64,000 nt of DNA from Tetragonia tetragonoides (Eukaryota > Streptophyta > Magnoliopsida > Caryophyllales > Aizoaceae): NCBI GenBank assembly GCA_038025085.1, contig CM076140.1, positions 40,051,501 through 40,115,500 of the forward strand, read 5' to 3'. The position numbers and the translations under genes were made by a program. Below are positions 23,098 through 34,195 of the stretch, in pieces (position 1 is the stretch's first letter; every line of letters starts with the position of its first letter). Below the pieces are notes generated by a model. That model was given only the letters and a program-made list of their open reading frames with translations. It made no database searches and was not told the DNA's origin.

Positions 23098-23249
23098 GCA
23101 AGCAATTCTAAATCTCTCCAATAATGCATATGTGCATCTATGAATCCTAATTTAGAGATATATTTGGTTAGTAAGGTTATTATGAAATTGCTTGTAGCGT
23201 CTACTCAGGTGACACTGATAAGTGATACCAACACCAACTCAAGTCATTA

Positions 23250-23800
23250 GTTAAAGGGAACAATCAGCAGAGCACTAGTATACAAATTAGCCTATAATCA
23301 GTAATCATATATAGATGTAGCAAAAATTAACAAGAAGAAGAATATAGCAACACCAGTTATACATCCAATTTCAAAAGATAGACATAAAGGTTACCTTTCA
23401 AACGATTCACCACCAACTGAATTCAAATAACAATTCACCACCAACTGAATTCAAATAACAACTCACCACAACCCAACAAAGACGATCAGGGGCTTGAATA
23501 GCAGCAGCAGCAACTACCGCGAGAGAAACAGAGGAGGAGAGAGAAAAGGCAGCGAAAATCGAAGGGTTAAGCAGAACTTAAGAAGAAGGAGACGGGTTTG
23601 GGGGGAAAGATAACAGATGAAGAAATAGGTAAGGCACTGGGAAAGGGAGTTGGTTTAGGAGAGAGAAAAGGCAGCGAAAATCGAAGGGTTAAGCAGAACT
23701 TAAGAAGAAGGAGACGGGTTTGGGGGGAAAGATAACGGATGAAGAAATAGGGAAGAGGTAAGGCAGTGGGAAAGGGAGTTGGTTTAGACTTGCTAAACTT
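23250..23800. repeat. Duplicated block (pairs with 45598-46010) with an internal tandem repeat
   Basis: Matches 45598-46010 almost base for base from GCAGAGCACTAGTATACAAA onward. Here a unit of about 120 bp (AGAGAAAAGGCAGCGAAAAT...) is present twice (23539-23655 and 23659-23790), but once in the duplicate. A 29-bp unit ending CAAATAACAA is tandemly duplicated in both. No coding frame identified; the purine-rich end looks like an antisense 5' UTR. Confidence 0.85.
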
Positions 23801-23849
23801 TATTTTCTTTTTCCGTTTTTGTAGGAAATGCTAACTTTATTTTCTTTTT

Positions 23850-24240
23850 CAATAGGAGGTGAGGATAGGGATTAGAAAATTAGGATTGTAAAATTTTATG
23901 TTTGGTATTAGGGATGGAGAATAAAGAAGAAGTGGAGATGGGGATAAAAAGGCCTCTCATCCTACGTTTTTAATCGGATGGTAATTGAAGGAGGGATAAA
24001 GATTTTAATAGTCAAATTACTATCATGCTCATTATAAATGACTCCAGATTTTGTCACCTCTTTTATTTAATGGTATTTTGGTAAACTAACTTTATTATCC
24101 CCAATCTATTCCCTAATCTAATACCCACATAACAAACAGGGTAGTGGGATTAACTATACAAATTCCATATCCCCTCAACCCAAATCCCATTCCCATCCCC
24201 ATAGTTTCATAATCTCATTCCCACTTCCCAAACGCCCTCT
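23850..24240. repeat. Degenerate MITE-like segment among TAACTTTATTTTCTTTTTC repeats
   Basis: The word AACTTTATTTTCTTTTTC recurs several times between 23800 and 24330 and again at 46010-46100. The intervening segment ends, in reverse complement, GAGGGCGTTTGGGAAGTGGG, resembling a Tourist-type terminus, but I cannot find a matching left end. Treat as an uncertain element. Confidence 0.35.
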
Positions 24241-24380
24241 AGAAAATGCTAACTTTATTTTCTTTTTCTTTTTTTTTTAGGGAATGCTAATTTTATTTTC
24301 TTTTTCTTTATTTTTTAGGGAATCCTTACTTTATTTTCTAACTAGTCACGACTTATATTAATAATCAATCAATCAATATA

Positions 24381-24887
24381 CAAAAATTGCGTCAACCGGT
24401 GACTCCCGAAAAGATATTATTTTATCCTAAAAGATTTGATAATTATCTCAAAAGATATGATAATTATCTTATAGGATAATAATATCTTTTATTCCAAAAA
24501 GATAAGATTGCAGACGAGATCTAACTTATCTCAACAACTGCTCCAACCTCTATAACAGGGAGATCATCCCAAGGTTGAAAAGAAGGCGAGACGGAACAAG
24601 CCACAAAGGTCCCGTCAGACACGATGGAACAAGCCATACAACAAAGGCCTCGTCACCTCCCTACCACAAAATAGTAGGTCCGATGTTCGGGAACAAGTCG
24701 ACAAGACCCTCGTTCTGCTAGATTCAAGAAAAAGCTCCCAAGCCCTTGAATCTAAACATATCCCTGCTCCCTTAGATTGGAATCAAGAGATCCACAAAAG
24801 TTGTAACCCACAGATTATCAATAAATTATCTTGTTTCATATTTTCTTTCCTCTTATTTGCAGGTTTGAATTTTTTTTATGGTTTACA
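24381..24887 (+). repeat. LTR-like copy 1 (plus orientation) of a TGTAGACACC...TTTACA family
   Basis: Lacks the first ten or so bases of the LTR (starts at CAAAAATTGCG) and ends GGTTTACA followed by AATTGG, the beginning of the family's primer-binding region. It is the inverted partner of the copy at 25049-25563. No coding sequence. Confidence 0.75.
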
Positions 24888-25048
24888 AATTGGTCCATAT
24901 TTTCTTTCCTCTTATTTGCAAGTTTTTATTTTTTTTATGGTTTTGCCAATTTGTAAACCATAAAAAAAATTCAAACTTGCAAATAAGAGAAAAGAAAATA
25001 TGGAACAATATAATTTATTGATAATCTGTGGGTTACAACTTTTGTGGA

Positions 25049-25563
25049 TGTAAACCGTAAAAAAAATTCAAACCTACAAATAAGATGAAAGAAAATATGG
25101 AACAAGATAATTTATTGATAATCTGTGGGTTACAGCTTTTGTGGATCTCTTGATTCCAATCTAAGGGAGCAGGGATATGTTTAGATTCAAGGGCTTGGGA
25201 GCTTTTTCTTGAATCTAGCAGAACGAGAGTCTTGTCGGCTTGTTCCCGAACTGCGGACCTACTATTTTGTGGTAGGGAGGTGACGGGGCCTTTGTTGTAT
25301 GGCTTGTTCCATCATGTCTGACGGGACCTTTGTGGCTTTTTCCGTCTCGCCTTCTTTTCAACCTTGGGATGATCTCCCTGTTATAGAGGTTGGAGCAGTT
25401 GTTGAGATAAGCTAGATCTCCTCTGCAATCTTATCTTTTCAGAATAAAAGATATTATTATCCCATAAGATAATTATCATATCTTTTGAGATAATTATCAA
25501 ATCCTTTGGGATAAAATAATATCTTTTCGGGAGTCACGGGTTGACGCAATTTTGGTGTCTACA
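25049..25563 (-). repeat. LTR-like copy 2 (minus orientation)
   Basis: Complete: on the minus strand it starts TGTAGACACCAAAATTGCG at 25563 and ends ACGGTTTACA at 25049, 515 bp. A partial copy of the same LTR end occupies 24951-25048. It is separated from copy 3 by only 128 bp of internal sequence. Confidence 0.8.
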
Positions 25564-25691
25564 GATGCTCCCTCGAGACTAGTTGTGAAGACTTCAATGT
25601 CGAATGCAACTTGGTCTCGAAACTTGATGTAGATTGCCCCTTTGAACATTGGAGATGAAGAGCAAAAATTATCCCACCGAGCGTGCCAATT
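25564..25691 (-). mobile_element. 128-bp internal region of a miniature LTR element (primer site and purine tract only)
   Basis: On the minus strand, immediately after copy 3's LTR end, comes AATTGGCACGCTCGGTGGG, a motif commonly seen just after plant Gypsy LTRs. The region ends CTCGAGGGAGCATC directly before the TGTAGACACC of copy 2, a purine-rich tract position. With LTR copies 3 and 2 this forms a gene-less LTR element of about 1.1 kb, a TRIM-like or large-deletion derivative. Confidence 0.7.
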
Positions 25692-26165
25692 TGTAAACCA
25701 TAATAAAAAATTTCAACCTGCAAATAAGAGGAAAGAAAATATAGAACAAGATAATTTATTGATAATCTGTGGGTTACAACTTTTGTGGATCTCTTGATTA
25801 CAATCTAAGGGAGCAGGATATGTTTAGATTCAAGGGCTTGGGAGCTTTTTCTTGAATCTAGCAGAACGAGGGTCTTGTCGACTTGTTCCCGAACTGCGGA
25901 CCTACTATTTTGTGGTAGGGAAATGACGGGGCCTTTGTTGTATGCCTTGTTCCATCGTGTCTGACGGGACCTTTGTGGCTTGTTCCGTCTCGCCTTCTTT
26001 TCAACCTTGGGATGATCTCCCTGTTATAGAGGTTGGAGCAGTTGTTGAGATAAACTAGATCTCCTCTGCAATCTTTTCTTTTTGGAATAAAAGATATTAT
26101 TATCCCATAAGATAATTATCATATCTTTTGAGATAATTATCAAATCCTTTGGGATAAAATAATAA
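25692..26165 (-). repeat. LTR-like copy 3 (minus orientation, 5' end truncated)
   Basis: Same sequence as copy 2 but without its first 40 or so bases, cut at 26165 where the twin TIR element begins. It is the upstream LTR of the miniature element. Confidence 0.75.
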
Positions 26166-26184
26166 ACTGCAGTGTGTGTGTGAA

Positions 26185-27360
26185 GGCTCCTATACAAACC
26201 CCTCTTAAAATACAAATCGTACAAACCCAATATGAACCATTGCATTTAAAGATCAAAGGCTCAGATCTATTTTAATGAAAAAGATGACACGCTGGTAATT
26301 AATAAAAAAGATAGGGACACGCTGGTCATTTTTTCTATTAAGTGATGGGTGTTTTTGTATTTTCGCGCGTCCAAAACCTTAGCTATAAACATAGATTTTT
26401 CTTCATTTGCCTCCATTCTCATGCTTTTCACTCTCTCTCCTCACCTTCTCTCCAACATTCTCTCTCCTCCGACAGCTCTTTCTGGCGACTCTCTCCGGCG
26501 GCTCTCACCGGCGCACTCTCTCTCTCCGGCAGACACTCTCTTTCTCCTCGCCACTCTCTCTCATCGCCGGCGAAGCTAGTCATGGCCGTCGCCCACTGAT
26601 CCATGGCCGGCGACCATAGATCGGAGGACTCTGACCTCCGATATATGGTGTCCGGCCATGGAACTATTGTCGGCGACTTTCAAACGTCTTCGGCGAGCCT
26701 TTTTTTCTTTTTTGCTTTAATTTTGTAGTGGTTAATAATCCGGCGGAGAGGGTGGCCATGGCAGAGACCTCGATCGGAGGCGAGCTCTGTCGTGGCTAGG
26801 GGCGCCGACACATGGCGTTGAGGAGGAGAGAGATCGTCGGCGGTGTTAGTGGAGGCCTGAGTTGCGGTGATGGCGGAGATCTCATCGGTGAGATCGTCGG
26901 CGGGAGGCTTGAGTTGCGGTGATGGCGGCAACATCGGTAGTAGTCTTGTGGTGGTGGTGGTAGTTGGGCAACGACGGTGGTTGGGAAGGGAGGAAAAAGA
27001 GTGAGGGAGGTGGTTTATTTTATTTATTATTTATTTTTGTTGTTGAATCTGTAATTTGTTTACTATGAATTTAAAGCAAAAAAATGATGAATTTGTAATA
27101 TCAATGTAATGAATTTGCAAATTAAAAAAAAGAAACAAAAAAAAGTGATGAATCTAGACTTGTAGTATAATGAATTTGTAACCATCTGTTAATGAAGTTG
27201 TGAATTGATTTCGATGAATTTATAATTTTAAGTTAATGAAGCTGTAATTTTATGTTAATGAATATTTGTGATTTAATTTTAATGAATTTGTATTTTTTTT
27301 TAATGAAGCTGCAATTGTATGGTTTGTATACTAAGGGGGGTTTGTATGTGACCCTTTCCC
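26185..27360. mobile_element. TIR element of GGCTCCTATACAAACCCC type, first of two tandem copies
   Basis: Left end GGCTCCTATACAAACCCC; the right end in reverse complement is GGGTCACATACAAACCCC, so imperfect inverted repeats of about 20 bp. It is bounded by TG- and TA-rich simple repeats, as seen for MITEs that insert into microsatellites. The interior has a CT-rich promoter/leader-like part (26400-26570), an interrupted palindrome (26601-26661), a GC-rich middle, and a 3' part made of degenerate TTAATGAATTTGTAATTT units (27050-27320). No transposase domain recognised. Confidence 0.6.

Positions 27361-27428
<68 letters not shown>
27361..27428. repeat. TG dinucleotide microsatellite
   Basis: About 60 bp of TG preceded by a few TA units, separating the twin elements. 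Confidence 0.97.
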
Positions 27429-27429
<1 letters not shown>

Positions 27430-27790
27430 GCTCCTATACAAACCCCCATTACAATACAAACCGTACAAAGCCCATTTGAACCGTTGAATTTAAAGATCAA
27501 AGGCAAAAATCTATTTTAAGAAAAAAAAAAAGGACACGCTAGTAATTAATTAAAAAGATAGGGACACGCTGGTCATTTTTTCGATTAAATGAGGGGCATT
27601 TTTGTAATGTTGCGTGTTTGAAACCCTAGGTATAAAAGATGATTTTTCTTCATTTGCCACCATTTTCCTCATCTTCACTCTCTCTCCTCACCGACACTCT
27701 TTCTCTCTCCTCACCGACACTCTTTCTCTCTCCTCTCTCTTGCTGATGTCCCCGACAACTCTCCGGCGACCTCCTCTCTCTCTCCTTGCT

Positions 27791-27858
<68 letters not shown>

Positions 27859-28625
27859 AACGGAATTAGGTGTGGCCGCCACCCACCATTCCATGGCCGG
27901 CAACCATAGATCGGAGGTTCCCGACCTCCAATATGTGGTCTCCGGCCATGGAACGATGGTTGTCGACCTTGAAAAGACGTCTCCAACATTTATTTTTTTT
28001 ATTTTATTTTTTTTGCTTAAATTTTGACCAATGGTGGCGTCGCGGGGGGTTGAGGTGGTTGTGGTGGCTGGTACGAGGAGTTCACCGGACTGAGCCCGTG
28101 GCTAGGGTGGCGGCGTCTAGTGGCGGTGTGGGCGGTGGAGGAGAGGAGAGGAGAGAGATTGGGTGAGAGAGAGTGGGGGGACGTGTGCCTTGTGGTCGCT
28201 GGCCGGCGGCGACCACTACGGTGGCTCGGTCATGGGTGGTCGGAGGTGGTCGGCTGGCGGACAAGTAGTGGCTGGGCGGTGGTGGTGTGGTGGTTAGGGA
28301 GGGGAGGAGAGAGAGGGTGTGGGTTTTTAATAATTTACATTTATATTTTTAATAATTTACATTAATAGTTTAATGAATCTGTACTTAGAGTTTAATGAAT
28401 CACAATGAATCTAGGCTTATAGTTTAATGAATTTGCGGTTTGACTTAATGAATTTGTAATTTTATGTTAATGAATCTGTAATTCTATGTTAATGAAGTTG
28501 TGCTTTGTACTTTAATGAATTTATGATTTTTCATGACCGTCAGATCAAACTGATCTAAGGGTTCTCATTAATTAAGGAGGTTTGTATGGTTTGTATACTA
28601 AGGGGGGGTTTGTATGTGACCCTTG

Positions 28626-28629
<4 letters not shown>
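27429..28629. mobile_element. TIR element of GGCTCCTATACAAACCCC type, second tandem copy
   Basis: Same organisation as 26185-27360: left end GGCTCCTATACAAACCCC, right end CTAAGGGGGGGTTTGTATG then TGACCC. It includes a CT microsatellite (27793-27852), the conserved interrupted palindrome (27891-27951) and the TTAATGAATTTG repeat tail (28360-28530). The middle GC-rich parts differ considerably between the copies, so this is not a very recent duplication. Confidence 0.6.

Positions 28630-28702
<73 letters not shown>
28630..28702. repeat. TA dinucleotide microsatellite
   Basis: About 72 bp of pure TA between the twin element and the next element. Confidence 0.97.
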
Positions 28703-28705
<3 letters not shown>

Positions 28706-30920
28706 GGGATCTGGTGAGAAGGCATGCTTCAGTGAGAAGTGATCTCAGTCATCCATCGCACTAATCTAATGGTGTAGGATGACCGTGTCATTAATGGCAC
28801 AAATGTAAATTTCGTGATCTTGAAGAAACAGTCACAACCTGACAGTTGGGCCAAGCGTTTCTCCTCGTTCTCTCTCTCATTGCCCTTTTATGTCTCTCTC
28901 CTCACGCAAAATCAGATTTCTCCTTGCGTTTCTCTCTCTTCAAAGCTAATCAGATTTCGAAATCATAAAATTCACGCAAAATCAAACTCAATTTCCGTGA
29001 TAAGTTTCATCTTTTTCTTATAATCAGCCCTCTGTGGATCAAAATCCAGATACCTCTAAAAAACGAGCAGTTCAATTTCAATTTCGTATGAGTGAAGTTG
29101 AAGATCAACAAGCCTGCGATCTCATTCCATCTCCTTTTTCCCTCCTTACACCAGGTTTGCTCACTTAAATTTCTCTTTCCAAATTCAATTCACTTGTTTC
29201 TGGCTCTGAACTAGAGTATACATGTGTCTATTTGCAAAACGATGTGAAATTTTTGCTTTTAGTTTGTGTTGATACGTTGTTCTATCTGTTGGTGATATTG
29301 AAGTCAATGTTTTTAGGTTCTTCGTAATGGTGGTTTTGACAGGTTTGATTGGTTCTTGGAGAGAACTTGGGTAGCATTGTGACATTTTGAGGTCTTTCGA
29401 ATGTAATTTTGCGCATAGTTTCGTATTGGGTGCTGTATCATTTTAATTCATTTATCAAGTTATAGTTATGAAATTAAGGGGTCACTTATAAGATTGCACA
29501 AGGGTCACTTATAATATTGTGCAGGGTTACTTGTAGAATAACGACCAAAGGATCACTTTTAGTAAAGGAGCCTCTGAATTTGATTATAGATCGTGGAGCG
29601 GTGATCGCTCAATTAACTTGTACAAATGAGGGTCACTTGTGTGAGAATGCAGAATCACTTGAAAGAGACATTAAGATATTTTTCAAAGTAACCCTTTGTT
29701 TTTCATGTATATTGTAATTGAGTTGTTTTGGCGAGGAATATTGAATCAATGAATCTTTGCTACGTATGACCTGCTTAACAAATACTAATTCAAGATACAA
29801 TCCTCCACATTGATGACCTTGTTTACTCTATGAGTGACCTTGTATAGTCCTACAAGTGACCCCTTTCGCTTGTTTAAGTGAGTGTGTCTTTTGTTGTTTG
29901 TAATGGTTCTCGATTTACATTTGCTTCGAGTTGGAATCTGTTTAAGAATTGTTTGAATTGAGTATACTGACTTGATGTTGTGTCGTGTGAAATTTCACAT
30001 TGGTTGGATAACTTTGAAAACTATAGGATTTGTTTACCGGTCACTCTATTTTTGGGATAATCTTAACACAACTTAGGGTCAGTTATATGAGAAATCAGGG
30101 TCACCTTTATGAGAAATCAGGGTCACTTTAAAAGAATTTAAAGAGACTTACACTTGTCACTATATATTTGGTATAACTTTAACACATGTCAGGGTCACTG
30201 GTATGATAATTCAAGGTCACTTGAATGATGTGTTGTTAATTTTGTAGGCCATTTATTACTAGGTGATTGCTATTGTAGAAGAGTATAAGGCTACAGAGCC
30301 TAACGTAGGCTCTTGGTGTTGCATTTTATCTTGAGGGCTTCATGATATCCAGTCTTAATCCTATAATCAAATTCTGAGCTTTTGTAGTCAGCAGGTGAAT
30401 GCAAGGTTTGTAATGTTCGTATGTAAACAATGAGCCCTTTCATGTATAACTGTGACATTTTCCACAACCAAAAGTGACCCTGTTGTAGTGAAACCCAGAT
30501 AGCATTATAATCAAATTGTAGTTTGCAGGTATTATGGATGCCTATGTTAATGAATTTGCTGTTGTGACCATTGTTGTAATCAGTAATTGTTTTGGGGGCA
30601 AGGGTGGCGTAGGCAAGGATTGTAATGTTGGTATGTAAACAATGACCCCTTTTATGTATAATTATGACTTTTTTCACAACCAAAAGTGACCCCTTTGTTG
30701 TGGAACCCAGATAGCATTGTGAATCATTAATCAGTAATCACAAGTGACTTAGAAGCAATAGTATACCAAAAACAGGGGCAGTGTAACTCTATTTAATACA
30801 CAAAAATCTGTTTCATAATTGAATCGTACCAATTGTTTTGCTAAGGTTTTAGATTCTGTCTCTTGAGAATTTGTGAAGATCATGCTACTTCGAGGACATA
30901 ATTGTCGTAACTTATTCTAG

Positions 30921-31104
30921 GCAATGAAGGCAAAAGGTGTGCTTGCAACTGCTGTCAGATGTGAGCGGAGTTTTTTCGCCAGGAGTTCTTACTGCATTAG
31001 TTGGATCAAGTGGAGCAAGAAAAACCACTTTAATGGATGTGCTGGCTGGTAGAAAAAATGGTGGATAGATAGAAGGAGAAATTAGGATTTCAGGTTATCC
31101 GGCT
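30921..31104 (+). pseudogene. PDR/ABCG-type ABC transporter exon fragment (second nucleotide-binding domain)
   Basis: After a possible acceptor (CTTATTCTAG) the sequence reads [20 protein letters not shown], then [18 protein letters not shown] and IEGEIRISGYP. This is the conserved start of the second nucleotide-binding domain of plant PDR transporters, with the Walker A motif. A frameshift lies near 30940, the Walker A Gly before Lys is changed to Arg, and a TAG follows GRKNGG. It is an isolated fragment and no other PDR exon is nearby. Confidence 0.82.
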
Positions 31105-31211
31105 TATGTTCAATGTAGGTTTGTCCCAGGTTGTCAAACAAAGGATGCAAATAGTACATACACTAGCTAATACCATTGTGAGATATAAGTCTTTCTTGGT
31201 ATTGATATGGA

Positions 31212-31282
31212 AGCCTATTAGCTCAATTGGTAGAGCAATGTGCTTTGCACATTGAATGTAGGTTCGAATCCTACATAGACTA
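31212..31282 (+). tRNA. tRNA-like sequence (probable pseudogene or retroposon-derived), copy 1
   Basis: Cloverleaf parts are visible: acceptor AGCCTAT/ATAGACT (one mismatch), D arm GCTCAATTGGTAGAGC, anticodon stem ATGTG/CACAT with loop CTTTGCA, and T arm GTAGGTTCGAATCCTAC. The A box (TAGCTCAATTGG) and B box (GGTTCGAATCC) are good pol III elements. By position the anticodon is TTG (Gln), but the loop also resembles CTTTGC of tRNA-Ala(TGC), so identity is unclear. Confidence 0.6.
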
Positions 31283-31697
31283 CTAATAGACAATTGGAGT
31301 CACTTTTAGTTGTAAAAGAGATCACTGACTAGATAGGAACGAAAAGTAACAGTCAATATCTACAAACTAAAAATGAGATTGGGGTGTCACTTTAAAAATA
31401 GGGAGGGGTCACTTCTAATGCTGTATAGGGTCACTTGGTCTATCATTTTTTTTTTCTCCCTGAAATAGCAGGAAAGCAGACCATGAATGGCGGCTCAATT
31501 GTAGAGTCACTTATAGGATGGTGTAAGAACAATGTCAATATCAACAAACTAATAATTTAAAGTTAACTTCAATAAGATTGGGGGGTCACTTATAGGATTG
31601 TGCAGGGTCACTTATAGTATACACTACCTGAATTATTAGTGTTTGAACACTAAAAAGGGAGAGGGTCACTTCTAATGTAATGATTAAGGATAGAAAA

Positions 31698-31767
31698 AGT
31701 CTATGTGGGATTTGAACCCACATCTTTTGTGCATTGCATAAAAGCTCTACCATTGAGCTAATAAACT
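31698..31767 (-). tRNA. tRNA-like sequence, copy 2
   Basis: Minus strand: acceptor AGTTTAT pairs fully with ATAGACT, D arm GCTCAATGGTAGAGC, T arm GTGGGTTCAAATCCCAC. The anticodon stem TTTAT/ACAAA is imperfect and the loop is GCAATGC, so the anticodon is unclear. It ends in the same ATAGACT as copy 1. Confidence 0.55.
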
Positions 31768-32505
31768 AAAAAAGACAAGTAGCAGTCTGTAGCATTCACA
31801 AACAGTCCCCGCAATCTCCCAAAGACATTCTTTTCATCATTGAATAGTTTCCATGAAGTTAACAACAAGAAGACCATAGTGCTCACAAAGTTCATAAAGC
31901 TGATTGCACAAATATTTGAAAATCAAATGGTGTGGCTTGAGATAAGAATTACCCAAAAGAGTTGTCATTCGAACACTTCATCGACAATTAAAAGCAACTC
32001 TCATTCAATCAATTACAGACATATTTAATGTAATTACAAACATATATTTAAGGTAATTACAGCCATATAATTAAGGTAGACAGAACAGCAAAATGCGCAG
32101 GAGAAACGGCATAAATGTTTTTACTCCATTATGTCAGATACAGATTACAAAATGCAAACCCTATTTCAGCTGATAAAGGAGGGGAGCTAAAGATTCACAT
32201 CTCGCTACGTGCAGGGAGCAACCTTGAAACTAGATGTTTGAATCCCATGTAAACCAACAAGGCAACATCGTAGAGGGAATTTTATTATATACAATATTTT
32301 AAAACTATACAGGCAGTAAAGTTTAGAACATAAGTATATTTAGCATATCAACCCACTTTAATCTCTAAAACTAACAACAGGGGTCACTTACACAAACAAG
32401 AGGGGTCACTTACACTAGCAACAAGGGTCACTTAAACTAACAACAGGGGTCACTTTTTCGCTAAACAGGGGTCACTTTTAAGTTTAACATATAGTTTACC
32501 TTAAC

Positions 32506-32576
32506 AACCTATGTAGAATTTGAACCTAATCTTTTGCGCAATCGCACAAAGGCTCTACAAATTGAGCTAATAGACT
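32506..32576 (-). tRNA. tRNA-like sequence, copy 3 (most degraded)
   Basis: Minus strand: AGTCTATTAGCTCAATTTG start, D arm followed by AGAGCC, an over-paired hairpin TTTGTGC/GCGCAAA in place of a normal anticodon arm, and a weakened T arm (ATTAGGTTCAAATTCTA). Related to copies 1 and 2. Confidence 0.45.
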
Positions 32577-34195
32577 AGCATACACAATTTACAAAACCAA
32601 CAATCAATTTAATATCACTTACAAATATTATTACAAAATAAAGAACCTTAGTCTAACTTGTTGTGGGGAAATTGTGGGGGACCTTATTCCAATGCCAAGT
32701 TTTCTAAACTGGTGGGGGTGTTAATCCACTGAGTCCTACAAAGATATTAACACCAAATTTCTAGTGCGACCCCACAACCCTCCCATATATCAAATATCTT
32801 TCACCCGTTATTCAACTCACTGATGACTGAGCACAAAGCGTACATGACTACAACATTTGTAGCACAAACCCAAAGTCTGATTGGGTCGATAGGCAAACCT
32901 AACTCAAAAGGCACTAGGGGGAAACTCTACCAGTTCACTAGTAATCAGAAACATAGTAGCACAAAGAACTACATTATTTGCATAAAAAAGAGGAAGACTC
33001 AATTGTCACTTATACTACTTACATAACATATACCAGCAGTATAGCTAACCATCATAGTTTTAAAATCCAGCATACCAACAAGCATGATAAGTGAATATAT
33101 AAATCCAAAAGGCAAAGAGACAAAGCACCAACCAGGAGAAAGATATTGCTTTCACTTGTCAGCGACACACCGTGTGTACATGTATTTGATGCAACAAACC
33201 TTGAACTTGATGACATTCTTGCTTGTCTTGATCTTCACAGATTGCGCATCTTTCCTTCTGGCAGTCAGAAATAAATTATTGATTTCATGTATCTACTCCA
33301 CAGTCATTTCAGCAAAACCATTTCAATCAACAAAAAAATAGCTTCCCAACATGAAATGTAAGGAAAACATAGGGGTCACTTATACTGAACACAGGGATCA
33401 CTTGACCTTGTATGAACTAATAAGTGACTTTAAACAAACAGAAATGAAAACTTCAACAAATTACATGGATAGCACAATGAACTCTCCCTATTAAAGTTGC
33501 AAGATAATACTGGTCCATTATTTAGTCCACTTATCAAAGGCACTCAACAAGCCTGAAAAGTAAAATCGAACAAAACCTAAAAATCAGAAAGAAAAAAAAA
33601 AACCTAGCTCAAAATGAATTGGAATAAAAGACCAAAATCGAACAAAAACCTAGCTCCAAATTTCAATAACAAAAGTCGGAGAAGATATCAACTAATACAA
33701 CAACAAAATGGAACTAGATTAGTTGAAAATCGAAGAAAATTTAGAAATCAAACATAGACAGCGAAAAACAACCCATAGAAATCGACATAGACAATGAAAA
33801 CCCTAGAAATCAACATTTACGACGAAAAAACCCTCTAGAAATCGAAGACGGACAAAAATTAATCATAGAAATTGAACAAAGTATGTAGATTTGATCAATA
33901 CATACCTAGAAATCGAAACCTAAACAAAATCACTGCAATCGTCAGCACAATCCCTCTAATCAACTACAGATTTCAATTGTAAGCTCAATCTCAATTAATC
34001 TCTTCTCTCTCGCAGTTTCTGCTTCTCTGTCTGCAACCATTCAAAAGGAGGAGAGTTGTGAGTGGAAAAGAGAGAACGAGAATTAACCCAGCTAGTAAAA
34101 AGGAAGTTGCGACTAATTACCAAAATGCCATTAATGACATAATCTGAACCCTTAGATCTGCGCGATTGAACGATTAAGATCCCTGAACTCTATTC

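Noticed and set aside
27688..27989. Arg-Glu repeat open frames on the minus strand
   Set aside because: Translation of the CT/GA microsatellite inside a mobile element; the two overlapping frames are equally open.
29470..33400. GGGTCACTT words considered as a CRISPR-like array
   Set aside because: Irregular spacing, both strands, no constant-length spacers, and the DNA is plant nuclear.
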